Positions 22,575-34,114 of a stretch of DNA of 64,000 bases are shown here, piece by piece. The stretch covers positions 24,483,956-24,547,955 of the forward strand of contig CM049312.1 of the NCBI GenBank assembly GCA_026874595.1. Reading direction: 5' to 3'. This DNA comes from Sipunculus nudus. Lineage: Eukaryota > Annelida > Sipuncula > Golfingiida > Sipunculidae. The position numbers were made by a program, and so were the translations under genes. The first letter of the stretch is position 1. The number at the start of each line of letters is the position of its first letter. Below the pieces are notes generated by a model that did not search any database, had not been told where the DNA came from, and saw only the letters and a program-made list of their open reading frames with translations.

Positions 22575-24507
22575 GACAAACAAACAAACAAACAAACTAG
22601 ACGACCATAGGTCGAACGCTTGCCGGAATTCGGAAGTGAAACACAGACGGACAGACAGAACATATTGTCGGTTTTCTATTAATGGAATGACTCTCAGAGA
22701 CATTGCTGAGAATATGTGGCCCGTAGAATGACACATTAGACAAAAGAACAGGCAAGCAGACAAAGCTGACAACAAAAGACGAACAGACAGACATACTGAC
22801 TTTGTGAGTCAAGATTGACACCAGATGACATAACCTCGTGATTGAGAAGATTCAAAGGAAGAAAATGAGTAATAATTTATGTAATTTAGATTTATAGTTT
22901 ACGAGGTATGGCGAATTAATGATATACTTGGGAGGCTCGACTGTAGCGCCCTCTAGCAGACATATTCCGAAGACGACAAATGCGTTTCGTATTATTAGTG
23001 TATGACATGAGATGTCTCAGTTTCAAAAGGATTCCGTCAAAGCTGTGGCCTGTAGAATGCTATATGTAAGGCGTAAGAACCAGCAAGCAGGCGACTTTGA
23101 GGATAACGGACAAACAGATGGACACACTGACAAAGGGACAGAAGATTGAAACCATATGCCTTAATCAGGTTATGGAGAAGACTCAAAGGAAGAAAATAAG
23201 CTATAGCTTATGTAACTGAGGCTTTGGGTGTAGAGATATGGCCAATACAATGGTATGTGTGTGAGGGTCGTGGGCAGCGCCCACTAGTGGCCATATCCGG
23301 AAAATGAAAAATTTATTTCTAGATATTAGTGTAAGACATGAGATGTAATAGTTTCAAAAGGATTCCGTCAAAACTGTGGCCTACAGAATACTATATGTGA
23401 GACGCAAGAGCCAACAAGCAGGCGAATTTGAGGACAACTGACAAACAGACGAAAACACTGACAAAGTGACTCAAAATTGAGTCCAGATGACTTCTCCAGG
23501 TTATGGAGAAGACTCAAAGGAAGAAATAAGCTACAGTTTATGTAACTGAGGTTTATAGTTTTGGAGAAATTGCCAAAGCATGATATGTTGGGAGAGGTTC
23601 GAGTTTAGCGCCCCCTAGCGGCCATATCCGGAAAATGAAAAATTGGTTTCGAGATATTAGTGTAAGACTTAAGATGTAATAGTTTCAAAAGGAATCTTTC
23701 AAAACTGTGGCCTGTAGAATGCTATATGTGAGACGCAAGAGCAAGCAGGCGAATTTGAGGACAACTGACAAACAGACGGACACAATGACAAAGTGACACA
23801 ACATTGAGATCAGATGACATTATCAGTTTATGGAGAAGACTCAGAGGGAAAAAATAAGCTATAGTTTATGTAATTGAGGCTTTGGGTTTTAGAGATATGG
23901 CCAATGTAATGATATCTGTGTGAGGGTCGTGTGCAGCGCCCCCTAGCAGCCATATTCAAAAAATGAAAAAACAATTTCGAGATACTAGTGTAGGACTTAT
24001 GATATGTCAGTTTCAAAAAGATTCCTGCAATAATGTGGCCTTTGGCGCAAGATGAATTAAATCTCGAAATATCTCTATTCACGAGATATTTTACGAGATA
24101 CTGCAAGACTTGTAATAAAATCTTGTAGTACTAGTTGAATGCTACCTGATGCAAAAAACTAGATCACTCTAGCTTTAAAACTGACAAAGTTAGAAAAATA
24201 AGATCCCTTATTTTTGAATATCATGACTTTTCCCCAAAAAATTGTAACCATGGTTACGGCAAATTTGAGTCAGCTACACACCAGATGACAGGCCTTGGAA
24301 TGACGATTAAAATGAGCTATTGTTGAAGTAGATACGACTAATAGTCACAAAGATATGAAGAAAAAAACGTTTTGAGAAGTTTTGATGACCTTGACCTTGA
24401 CCTTTGACCTATTTTAACCAAAAACAATAGGGCACCTAGAAATTATGTTTTCCAACATCCCTGTAAGTTTCAAGGTTATTGTGGCAAAATTGTGGCCAGG
24501 AGAGTGG
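22575..24507 (+). repeat. Composite A module 2 (1933 bp)
   Basis: Direct tandem copy of A module 1 with few changes and the same submodule order. Confidence 0.9.
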
Positions 24508-25857
24508 TGACAAACAAACAAACAAACAAACAGACAGACAGACAAACAGACATACGCAACTGACCAATATGCTTGCCGAAATCTTTGATTCCGGCAAGCA
24601 ACAAACAAACAGACAGACAAACAGACATACGCAACTGACCAATATGCTTGCGGAAATCGAAGATTTCCGGCAAGCAATAAAGTATGGACTGTGCCTCCAA
24701 CATGTATGATCATAGATGGGGCCCGGAGAGGCCGTCACGGACCGCTGCACACGCCGGCCGCCCACCGTGAGGACCCTGCCGCCACTTGCGGCGACGGCGA
24801 GTGTCTTCGTGGTATGGCGAAAAACGGCGCGAGATTTGACGAGACTAACAATGTGACCCCTGAATGTGACTGCGAGTGTCAGCCGCTATCCAGCGCTGCA
24901 AACCATGTGTCTGTAGCGTGAAAAATGACAGAATTATAGGCATTTCTTTGAATGGTCACGTGTTCTCGTTTCACGAGAAACGGTGCGAGATATGACGAGA
25001 CTTGCGATTGAACGGCTTAGAACTAGAGGGATGCTGTCTAACGCCAAAAACCAGACCTTTCTATCGCAAATATCAACAGAGATAGAATCTGGAAAACTCC
25101 GAATTTTCAGATTGTCAAGTTTTACCCCAAAATTTGGTAACCATGGTAACGGCAGCACAAAGCAACATGTGCGAAGAGATAAGCCAATGTTCCTAGTTTC
25201 AGATACGACCAAAAAAAATGGTGTCACGTTTAATATTTTTTGAGATATTGCAGAAAAATGACATGTTACAGTGTTTCATGTACCACGCCCCCTGGTGGCT
25301 ATTTCCAAAAAATGGAAAACTGATTTCGAGATATTTATAAATAACACAAAATATATCAATTTCAAAGCCATTGTTAAAAAAATGCAACCTGTAGGTCATA
25401 TTTAATGAAATCTCGAAGACTCTCGTTTGACGAGAAATGGTGCGAGATTTGGCGAGACTTTCAGTTTTATCCTGTCAAGCTGCCCATAAGGTACATAATG
25501 ACCAAAACCAGACGTCTGTAGCTTAAAAATTGACAAAGTTACAAAAAATGGTCGTGTTATTTCCAATTTCCATGATTTTTGCCCAAAAAATGTAACCATG
25601 GTAACGGCAAATTTAAGTAAGCTACATGTCAAAAGAAAGGCCAGGTGATGACGAAAAAAATGAGCTATTGCAGAAGTGGATAAGCCTATTTATGGCGAAG
25701 TTATAGTGCAAAAACCGTTAACCATACCTGTCGTGACCTTGACCCTTGACCTTGGAGCAATGTTGACCAAAAACAATAGGGCACCTAGAAATACCGTTTT
25801 CGAACATCCCTGTAAGTTTCAAGGTTATTGTGGCAAAATTGTGGCCAGGAGAGTGGT
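24508..25857 (+). repeat. Composite B module 1
   Basis: Starts with a two-unit hairpin minisatellite (24520-24680). A GC-rich cassette follows (24690-24830, ending near GTGTCTTCGTGGTATGG). Next come segments with TTCTCGTTTCACGAGAAACG, GGTAACCATGGTAACGG (near 25138) and CACGCCCCCTGGTGGC (near 25290), a second GTAACCATGGTAAC site, and a TGACC run. Confidence 0.88.
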
Positions 25858-27353
25858 GACAAACAAACAAACAAACAGACAGACAAACAGACATACGCAA
25901 CTGACCAATATGCTTGCGGAAATCGAAGATTTCCGGCAAGCAACAAACAGACAGACAGACAAACAGACATACGCAACTGACCAATATGCTTGCCGAAATC
26001 TTTGATTCCGGCAAGCAACAAACAGACAGACAGACAAACAGACATACGCAACTGACCAATATGCTTGCGGAAATCGAAGATTTCCGGCAAGCAACAAACA
26101 AACAGACAGACAGACAAACAGACATACGCAACTGACCAATATGCTTGCGGAAATCGAAGATTTCCGGCAAGCAATAAAGTATGGACTGTGCCTCCAACAT
26201 GTATGATCATAGATGGGGCCCGGAGAGGCCGTCACGGACCGCTGCACACGCCGGCCGCCCACCGTAAGGACCCTGCCGCCACTTGCGGCGACGGCGAGTG
26301 TCTTCGTGGTATGGCGAAAAACGGCGCGAGATTTGACGAGACTAACAATGTGACCCCTGAATGTGACTGCGAGTGTCAGCCGCTATCCAGCGCTGCAAAC
26401 CATGTGTCTGTAGCGTGAAAAATGACAGAATTATAGGCATTTCTTTGAATGGTCACGTGTTCTCGTTTCACGAGAAACGGTGCGAGATATGACGAGACTT
26501 GCGATTGAACGGCTTAGAACTAGAGGGATGCTGTCTAACGCCAAAAACCAGACCTTTCTATCGCAAATATCAACAGAGATAGAATCTGGAAAACTCCGAA
26601 TTTTCAGATTGTCAAGTTTTACCCCAAAATTTGGTAACCATGGTAACGGCAGCACAAAGTAACATGTGCGAAGAGATAAGCCAATGTTCCTAGTTTCAGA
26701 TACGACCAAAAAAAATGGTGTCACGTTTAATATTTTTTGAGATATTGCAGAAAAATGACATGTTACAGTGTTTCATGTACCACGCCCCCTGGTGGCTATT
26801 TCCAAAAAATGGAAAACTGATTTCGAGATATTTATAAATAACACAAAATATATCAATTTCAAAGCCATTGTTAAAAAAATGCAACCTGTAGGTAATATTT
26901 AATGAAATCTCGAAGACTCTCGTTTGACGAGAAATGGTGCGAGATTTGGCGAGACTTTCAGTTTTATCCTGTCAAGCTGCCCATAAGGTACATAATGACC
27001 AAAACCAGACGTCTGTAGCTTAAAAATTGACAAAGTTACAAAAAATGGTCGTGTTATTTCCAATTTCCATGATTTTTGCCCAAAAAATGTAACCATGGTA
27101 ACGGCAAATTTAAGTAAGCTACATGTCAAAAGAAAGGCCAGGTGATGACGAAAAAAATGAGCTATTGCAGAAGTGGATAAGCCTATTTATGGCGAAGTTA
27201 TAGTGCAAAAACCGTTAACCATACCTGTCGTGACCTTGACCCTTGACCTTGGAGCAATGTTGACCAAAAACAATAGGGCACCTAGAAATTACGTTTTCGA
27301 ACATCCCTGTAAGTTTCAAGGTTATTGTGGCAAAATTGTGGCCAGGAGAGTGG
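25858..27353 (+). repeat. Composite B module 2
   Basis: Direct copy of B module 1 with a longer, four-unit hairpin minisatellite (25868-26175). The rest is nearly identical. Confidence 0.9.
25868..26175 (+). repeat. Hairpin minisatellite, four units of 75-80 bp
   Basis: Each unit is a (CAGA/CAAA)n run, CATACGCAACTGACCAATAT and a stem-loop of about 30 bp that begins GCTTGC and ends GCAAGC. Hairpins start at 25912, 25988, 26063 and 26143. The loop is of GAA type in units 1, 3 and 4 and of TTT type in unit 2. Similar arrays lie at 24520-24680, 54120-54285, 57405-57476 and 59412-59650. Confidence 0.9.
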
Positions 27354-28958
27354 TGACAAACAAACAAACAAACAAACTAGACGACCATAGGTCGAACGCT
27401 TGCCGGAAATCGGAAGTGAAACACAGACGGAGAGACAGAACATATTGTTGGTTTTCTATTAATGGAATGACCCTCAGGGACATTGCTGAGAATATGTGGC
27501 CCGTAGAATGACATATGAGACAAAAGAACAGGCAAGCAGACAAAGCTGACAACAAAAGACGAACAGACAGACATACTGACTTTGTGAGACAAGATTGACA
27601 CCAGATGACTTAACCTAGTTATGGAGAAGATTCAAAGGAAGAAAATGAGTTATAATTTATGTAATTTAGATTTTTAGTTTTGGAGGTATGGCGAATTAAT
27701 GATATACTTGGGAGGCTCGACTGTAGTGCCCTCTGGCGGACATATTTCGAAGACGACAAATGCGTTTCGTATTATCAGTGTATGACATGAGATGTCCCAG
27801 TTTCAAAAGGATTCCGTCAAAGCTGTGGCCTGTAGAATGCTATATGTAAGGCGTAAGAACCAGCAGGCAGGCGACTTTGAGGATAACGGACAAACAGATG
27901 GACACACTGACAAAGTGACAGAAGATTGAAACCAGATGCCTTAACCAGGTTAAGGAGAAGACTCAAAGGAAGAAAATAAGCTAAAGTTTATGTAACTTAG
28001 GGTTTTGGGTGTAGAGATATGGCCAATACAATGGTATGTGTGTGATGGTCGTGTGCAGCGCCCACTAGTGGCCATATCCCTATAATGAAAAATTTATTTC
28101 TAGATATTAGTGTAAGACATAAGATGTAATAGTTTCAAAAGGATTCCGTCAAAACTGTGGCCTATAGAATGCTATATGTGAGACGCAAGAGCAAGCAGGC
28201 GAATTTGAGGACAACTGACAAACAGACGGACACAATGACAAAGTGACACAACATTGAGATCAGATGACATTATCAGTTTATGGAGAAGACTCAGAGGGAA
28301 AAAATAAGCTATAGTTTATGTAATTGAGGCTTTGGGTTTTAGAGATATGGCCAATGTAATGATATCTGTGTGAGGGTCGTGTGCAGCGCCCCCTAGCAGA
28401 CATATTCAAAAAATGAAAAAACAATTTCGAGATACTAGTGTAGGACTTATGATATGTCAGTTTCAAAAAGATTCCTGCAATAATGTGGCCGTTGGCGCAA
28501 GATGAATGAAATCTCGAAATATCTCTATTCACGAGATATTTTACGAGATACTGCAAGACTTGTAATAAAATCTTGTAGTACTAGTTGAGAGCTACCTGAT
28601 GCAAAAAACTAGATCACTCTAGCTTTAAAACTGACAAAGTTAGAAAAATAAGATCCCTTATTTTCGAATATCATGACTTTTCCCCAAAAAATTGTAACCA
28701 TGGTTACGGCAAATTTGAGTCAGCTACACACCAGATGACAAACCTTGGAATGACGATTAAAATGAGCTATTGTTGAAGTAGATACGACTAATAGTCACAA
28801 AGATATGAAGAAAAAAACGTTTTGAGAAGTTTTGACGACCTTGACCTTGACCTTTGACCTACTTTAACCAAAAACAATGGGGCACCTAGAAATTATGTTT
28901 TCCAACATCCCTGTAAGTTTCAAGGTTATTGTGGCAAAATTGTGGCCAGGAGAGTGGT
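27354..28958 (+). repeat. Composite A module 3, shortened
   Basis: Like A modules 1 and 2 but about 330 bp shorter because one submodule is missing. It is more diverged at the start (for example GGCGGACATATTTCG). Confidence 0.85.
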
Positions 28959-30081
28959 GACAAACAAACAAACAAACAAGAACCAGCAAGTAGGCGAATT
29001 TGAGGACAACTGACAAACAGACGGACACACTGACAAAGTGACTCAAGACTGAGTCCAGATGACTACTCCAGATTATGGAGACGACTCAAAGGAAGAAAAA
29101 AGCTACAGTCTATGTAACTGAGGTTTATAGTTTTGGAGATATTGCCAAAGCATGATATGTTGGGAGAGGTTCGAGTTCAGCGCCCCCTAGCGGCCATATC
29201 CCGAAAATGGAAAATTGGTTTCGAGATATTAGTGTAAGACTTAAGATGTAATAGTTTCAAAAGGATTCTTTCAAAACTGTAGCCTGTAGAATGCTATATG
29301 TGAGACGCAAGAGCAAGCAGTCGAATTTCAGGACAACTGACAAACAGACGGACACAATGACAAAGTGACACAACATTGAGACCAGATGACATCATCAGTT
29401 TATGGAGAAGACTCAGAGGGAAAAAATAAGCTATAGTTTATGTAATTGAGGCTTTGGGTTTTAGAGATATGGCCAATGTAATGATATGTGTGTGAGGTTC
29501 GTGTGCAGCGCCCCCTAGCAGCCATATTCAAAAAATGAAAAAAACATTTCGAGATACTAGTGTAGGACTTATGATATGTCAGTTTCAAAAAGATTCCTGC
29601 AATAATGTGGCCTTCGGCGCAAGATGAATGAAATCTCGAAATATCTCTATTCACGAGATATTTTTCGAGATACTGCAAGACTTTTTATAAAATCTTGTAG
29701 TACTAGTTGAATGCTACCTGATGCAAAAAACTAGATCACTCTAGCTTTAAAACTGACAAAGTTACAAAAATTAGACCCCTTATTTTCGAATATCATGACT
29801 TTTCCCCAAAAATTTGTTACCATGGTTACTTCAAATTTGAGTCAGCTACACATCAGATGACAGGCCAGGTGATGACGAAAAAAATGAGCTATTGCAGAAG
29901 TGGATAAGCCTATTTATGGCGAAGTTATAGTGCAAAAACCATTAACCATACCTGTCGTGACCTTGACCTTTGACCTTTGACCTATTTTAACCAAAAACAA
30001 TAGGGCACCTAGACATTATGTTTTTCATCATCCCTGTAAGTTTCAAGGTGATTATGGCAAAATTGTGGCCAGGAGAGTGGT
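28959..30081 (+). repeat. Composite A module 4, partial
   Basis: Begins in the middle of an A module (AAGAACCAGCAAGTAGGCG) and has two GCGCCCCCTAGC boxes. After a GTTACCATGGTTAC segment it switches to a B-type tail, which makes it a hybrid. Confidence 0.8.
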
Positions 30082-30860
30082 GACAAACAAACAAACAGAC
30101 AAACAGACTAGACGACCATAGGTCGAGAGCTTGCCGGACCGAAATGACATACAGATTGGACAAACATGACAAACTGTCGGTTTTCTATCAATTGAATGAA
30201 TTTTAAAGCGATTGCTGGAAAGCTTGGCCTGTTGAACGACATATATTACACAAAAGAACATGGAAGCAGACATAGCTCAAACCTGACAGATATACTGACA
30301 CACCTGAGATAACAGAATACCAGAAAAAGTGGGGAACGTAAAGAGAAGCAAAATGAGCTATAGTTTTAGTAGGTAGAGTTTATAATGTCGGAGATATGGC
30401 CCAAAAATGATATGGTGTGGAGGCTCTACTGCAGCATCTCCTAGCGGCCATATCCCAAATATTAAAAATTTCTTTTGAGATATTTATATAATAAATAAGA
30501 TGTTTCAATTCCAAAAGGATTCCTGGAAAACTGTGGCATGAAGATTGCTGAGTGTAAGACGCAAGATCTAGCAAGCAGGCGAAATTGAGGATCACTGACA
30601 AACAGAGAGACATACTGAAAATGTAACACAAGAATAAGACCAGATGACTAACTCAGATTATGGAGTAGATTCAAAGGAAGACAATCAATAAGTGTTTGTA
30701 ATTGAGGTTTATAGTTCTGTAGATATGGGCAAAAATATATATATAGGGGAGGGGCGAGTGCAGCGCCACCTATTGACAATATCCGGAAAATGAATAATCT
30801 GTTTCGAGATATTACTGTAAGATATAAGATGTATTAGTTTAACAAGTGAGCCATTGGTCA
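30082..30860 (+). repeat. Diverged A-type submodules
   Basis: Recognisable A-module words (CTAGACGACCATAGGTCG, AGCATCTCCTAGCGGCC, AGCGCCACCTATTGAC), but much more diverged than the neighbours. This is probably an older layer. Confidence 0.65.
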
Positions 30861-31249
30861 TGACGCTCAGCTGCCAAGCTTGACCTGCCACATCATGGAA
30901 TGAGATTCACAACTTCCAGTCACATTTTGAAGAACCAATTTGCCAATATGTTGAAATTTTCTACGACAACAGAAATATATATCACCTATGTCTGGTTATA
31001 ACACAGTGACTGGATGGTCTGAGGAAAAATGTACGATTGTTAAGCTATCAGTAACTATTCCCATAGCTTGCTTGATACCTGTCAGTCTCAAAAGGAACAC
31101 CACAAAGGGCAAATATAAGATCAAAATATATAGCAAAAATCAAGGAAATCCATGCAAGAATAATTGAGAAACAGGTGCTTATAAATATGAAGTTTGAATC
31201 AAATTGAGTGATGCATAGATGTGGCATATGTGAAAGACTGAAGGTTTTG

Positions 31250-31830
31250 GTTGAACAGTTTCACTTGCAAAATGTTCACAACCATTTAGAATAATTAAGT
31301 GTTGTGTCCTTGACCTTTTGAACTCGACATCGATAGGCTTCTTCCCCTATTGGTAGGTAAGCCATATACGACAAATGGAAGGTATAGATTGAAAAGTTTC
31401 CTGAAAATGACTCCACACAAAAAATGGGTGCAGTGAACTTCACCTTTGACCTCAAAATTAACAGGTCTTTTCCCCTGTTGGCAGAGAAGCGATATCAGTG
31501 CTGGAAAGTTTGGAATGAAATGTCTAGCTTGAAATGTTTTCACAACCTTTTAAAAAAATTGAATCCTGTGACCCTGATCTTTGACCTTGTGACTTAAAAA
31601 TCTATAGGATTTTTCTCCCTCTTAGTAGGTGAAATATATGTAAAAGATCAAAGAATTGGGATGAAAGATTTGGCTTAAAATGCATCCACAGGCATTAAAA
31701 AAGTGGCTCCTGTGACCTTGACCTTTGACTTGTTGACTTCAAAATAATTATGGATCTTCCCCTGTTGGTAGATGAGCTGTATGTGAAAGATGGAGGGTTT
31801 TGGATGAAAATTTTAGCTAAAAGAATTATT
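31250..31830 (+). repeat. Four diverged ~130-145-bp repeats with TGACC runs
   Basis: Copies start near 31303, 31433, 31564 and 31709. Each holds a form of CCTTGACCTTTGACCT, then CAAAATnAnnAGGTCTTCCCCTGTTGG, then a GTATGTGAAAGATnGA stretch. They look like an old tandem family related to the TGACC-run ends of the modules. The segment just before (30861-31250) shows nothing I recognise. Confidence 0.7.
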
Positions 31831-31849
31831 TCTGCGGGGTGCATACACA

Positions 31850-32070
31850 CCCTGTAACTTCGAGAATATAGGTCAGTGACCTAATTTCAGGTTTGCAAGG
31901 AGATCATTTTAGAACCTCTAAGACTACATAGGGTCCATGACCCTAGCCCGTACAGTTACGATTTGTGCCCTGCTAACAGACGGACGGCCGATCAGCAGGA
32001 TGGACAGATGGAAGGACGACGGACAAAGACTCATCACTATAGCCCAGCATGACTGAAAGTCAGCTGAGCT
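31850..32070 (+). repeat. Terminal part of a dispersed repeat with GACGGACGG tail
   Basis: Contains ATAGGTCAGTGACCTAATTT (partly palindromic), GATTTGTGCCCTGCTAACAG, ACGGACGG and CATCACTATAGCCCAGCATG. Shares its GATTTGTGCC...GGACGG segment with 18400-18430. Confidence 0.5.
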
Positions 32071-32893
32071 AAAAATGATCCTTTACGGTGGCCTGTAGAA
32101 TGCTATCAGTGAGACTCAAGAACCAACAAGCCGGCGAATTTGAGGACAACTGAAAAACAAACAGACAAACTTACAAAGGGTCACAAGATGGAGACAAGAT
32201 GACTTAACCAGGTTATGGAGAAGACTCAGAGGAAGAAAATAAGCTATACTTTATGTAATTGAGGCTTATAATTTTGGAGATATGGCCAAATAATGATATA
32301 CTGGGGATGTTCGACTGCAGCGCCCTCTAGTGGACATATCCTGAAGACGACAAATGCGTTTCGTGATATTAGTGTATGACATAAGATGTAATAGTTTCAT
32401 AAGGATTCGTCCACATATCTGACTTGTTGATTGCTATATCTAAAGTGCAAAAACTAGCAAGCAGGCGAATTAGAGTATAAATGACAAACAGACAGACATA
32501 CTGACAAAGTGACACAAGATGGCGGCCAGATGACTTGACCATGTTTTGAAGAAGACCAAGAGAAAGAAAATAAGCTATAGTTTGTGTAATATAGGTTTAC
32601 TCTTACGGAAATATGTTCAAAAACTGATTTTTTTGGAAGGGTCAAGTGCAGCGCCCCCTAGCAGTCATATCGGGAAAATGAAAAATAAGTTTTGAGATAT
32701 TAGTATAATACATAAGATGAAGGAACAAACATACACGGGTGACCAACTTGCTTTCGAAAATCATAGATTTCCGGCAAGCAATAAAGTTTGGACTGTGCCT
32801 CCCGGAAAGGCCGACACGCACCGCTGCACACGCCGGCTGCCCACCGTAAGGACCCTGTCGCCACCTGCGGCAATTGCACGTGTCTTAGTGGTA
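32071..32893 (+). repeat. Diverged A/B fragments before the array
   Basis: Two diverged A submodules (boxes near 32320 and 32651) are followed by a diverged hairpin (32755-32780) and a diverged form of the GC-rich B cassette (32800-32890). The array starts directly after. Confidence 0.7.
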
Positions 32894-33282
32894 TGTATCA
32901 GTTTCAAAAGGATGCCTGCATATCTGTGGCCTATAGGGCATGTCACCGTGAAATCGCGAAAATCTCATTCGACGAGAAACGGTGCGAGATTTTGCAAGAT
33001 TTTTGGATGGATCACCGAGAACTCACCAAGGGCTACAAGATGCAAAAATTTTGACCTCTCTAGCATACAAACTGACAGAGTTAGAAGCTGAAAACTGCAT
33101 ATTTTCAAAATTCAAAAGTTTTACCCCAAAAATAGAGAAATCTGGCAATAGCGCACTTTGGCACCTATGCGCAAAAATAAGCCCATGGACCCTAGTTTAA
33201 GGTGCTGTGATGGAAATGGCCCAATGTTTCATAGTTCTGGAGGTATAGCACCAAAACAAATTTTCATGTTTTTCCATCTGCA

Positions 33283-33296
33283 ACGCCCCCTGGCGG
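33283..33296 (-). promoter_or_regulatory. CTCF-like motif 2 of the monomer
   Basis: The minus strand reads CCGCCAGGGGGCGT, preceded by AATGG, which fits the extended CTCF consensus TGGCCRCYAGGGGGCGC except at the last base. One per monomer (17 copies), same orientation as motif 1 and about 450 bp from the preceding motif 1. Confidence 0.6.
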
Positions 33297-33422
33297 CCAT
33301 TTCCAAAATCTGAAAAAACAATTTCGAGATATTCTTATGTTACATAAAATATCTCAGAATCAGTAAAATTGCTGCAAATTTGAAAAATATCACGAAATTC
33401 CATGATTTCTCCCCAAAATTGC

Positions 33423-33436
33423 GTAACCATGGTAAC
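33423..33436 (+). promoter_or_regulatory. RFX X-box-like site of the monomer
   Basis: GTAACCATGGTAAC satisfies the RFX X-box pattern GTNRCC-(0-3)-RGYAAC with a 2-bp spacer. It is repeated in every monomer. The B modules carry the same 14-mer; the A modules carry the fully palindromic relative GTAACCATGGTTAC. Confidence 0.5.
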
Positions 33437-33563
33437 AGCGAAATGGGGCAATTTTGCAGTGTTGGAAGTGGCCATGCAGTGGCAAATAAAACGGGCTACA
33501 GATTAGGTGCCTACGGCTATTTTTGACGAAGGTATGAAGAAAAAACCGTTTTTGAGCTTTTTG

Positions 33564-33587
33564 GTGACCCTGACCTTGACCCTTGAC
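33564..33587 (-). promoter_or_regulatory. Run of nuclear-receptor-like half-sites
   Basis: TGACC words start at 33565, 33571 and 33577, and TGACT at 33584. On the minus strand these are GGTCA half-sites 6-7 bp apart, including TCAAGGTCA, the extended site of NR5/ERR-type receptors. Every monomer and most A and B modules carry such a run at the same relative place, shortly before the CAAA tail. Confidence 0.4.
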
Positions 33588-33726
33588 TGATCATGACCAA
33601 AAACAATAGGCTCCGAGAAGAACCGATTATACACTCTATCCATAAGTTTCAGGACGATTGGTGCAAAATTGTGGCCTGTAGAGCGAGGACATACAGACAA
33701 ACAAACAAACGGAACTGATCAACATA

Positions 33727-33753
33727 CTTGTCGAAATCTCTGATTCCGGCAAG
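33727..33753. repeat. Hairpin of the monomer
   Basis: CTTGTCGAAATC-TCT-GATTCCGGCAAG forms a stem of about 11 pairs with a few mismatches. It is the counterpart of the better-paired hairpins in the 76-bp minisatellite and marks the right end of the array at 54148. Confidence 0.7.
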
Positions 33754-33879
33754 CAATAAACTATAACGCGACAGAAATGGCAAACCGGCCCGCAAAGAGT
33801 GCCTGTGGTTACTTATTTTATACGGCGAACGCTATAATTTTTGCAGTCACGGGAAAGCGTGTCTGTCTTTCATACTAAA

Positions 33880-33922
33880 ACGCGTGCATGCATGCGTGAT
33901 GGCATATGTATATGTGCATGCG
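33880..33922. other. Alternating purine-pyrimidine blocks (Z-DNA-prone)
   Basis: Bases 33880-33898 (ACGCGTGCATGCATGCGTG) alternate strictly for 19 nt. Bases 33902-33922 alternate for 21 nt. The first block is kept in all monomers; the second is shortened in many by TTT or TGG changes. Confidence 0.7.
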
Positions 33923-34100
33923 GGTTTTAATTTTTACAAAGTTGCTAAAACTTGTGGGGTCTGTGTATGATTAATCAAAAGAGGCCATGGGCAGAAAGGC
34001 CATGAAACGCCAATTCATATGGTGTACAGTTTATGTACCTAAAATGTGTAGTTTTGGAGATATGGTTAAATAATGATAGTAGGTACGGGGTTGCAGTGCA

Positions 34101-34114
34101 GCGCCCCCTAGCGG
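34101..34114 (-). promoter_or_regulatory. CTCF-like motif 1 of the monomer
   Basis: The minus strand reads CCGCTAGGGGGCGC, flanked by TTA before and TGCA after, matching the CCRSYAGRGGGCRS core known for CTCF. It is present once per monomer (16 copies, the next near 35376 and then every 1274-1275 bp), always on the minus strand. Binding is not shown. Confidence 0.6.

Noticed and set aside
25905..25945. Helitron 3' end (hairpin then CTRR)
   Set aside because: The hairpin is followed by AACAAAC or AATAAAC/AATAAAG, not by CTAG/CTRR, and no RepHel coding sequence is present.
25718..26262. Frames of 140-160 codons rich in VCLSVCLFVC on the minus strand
   Set aside because: These are translations of (CAGA)n/(CAAA)n runs, open in all three frames because the repeat lacks stops.
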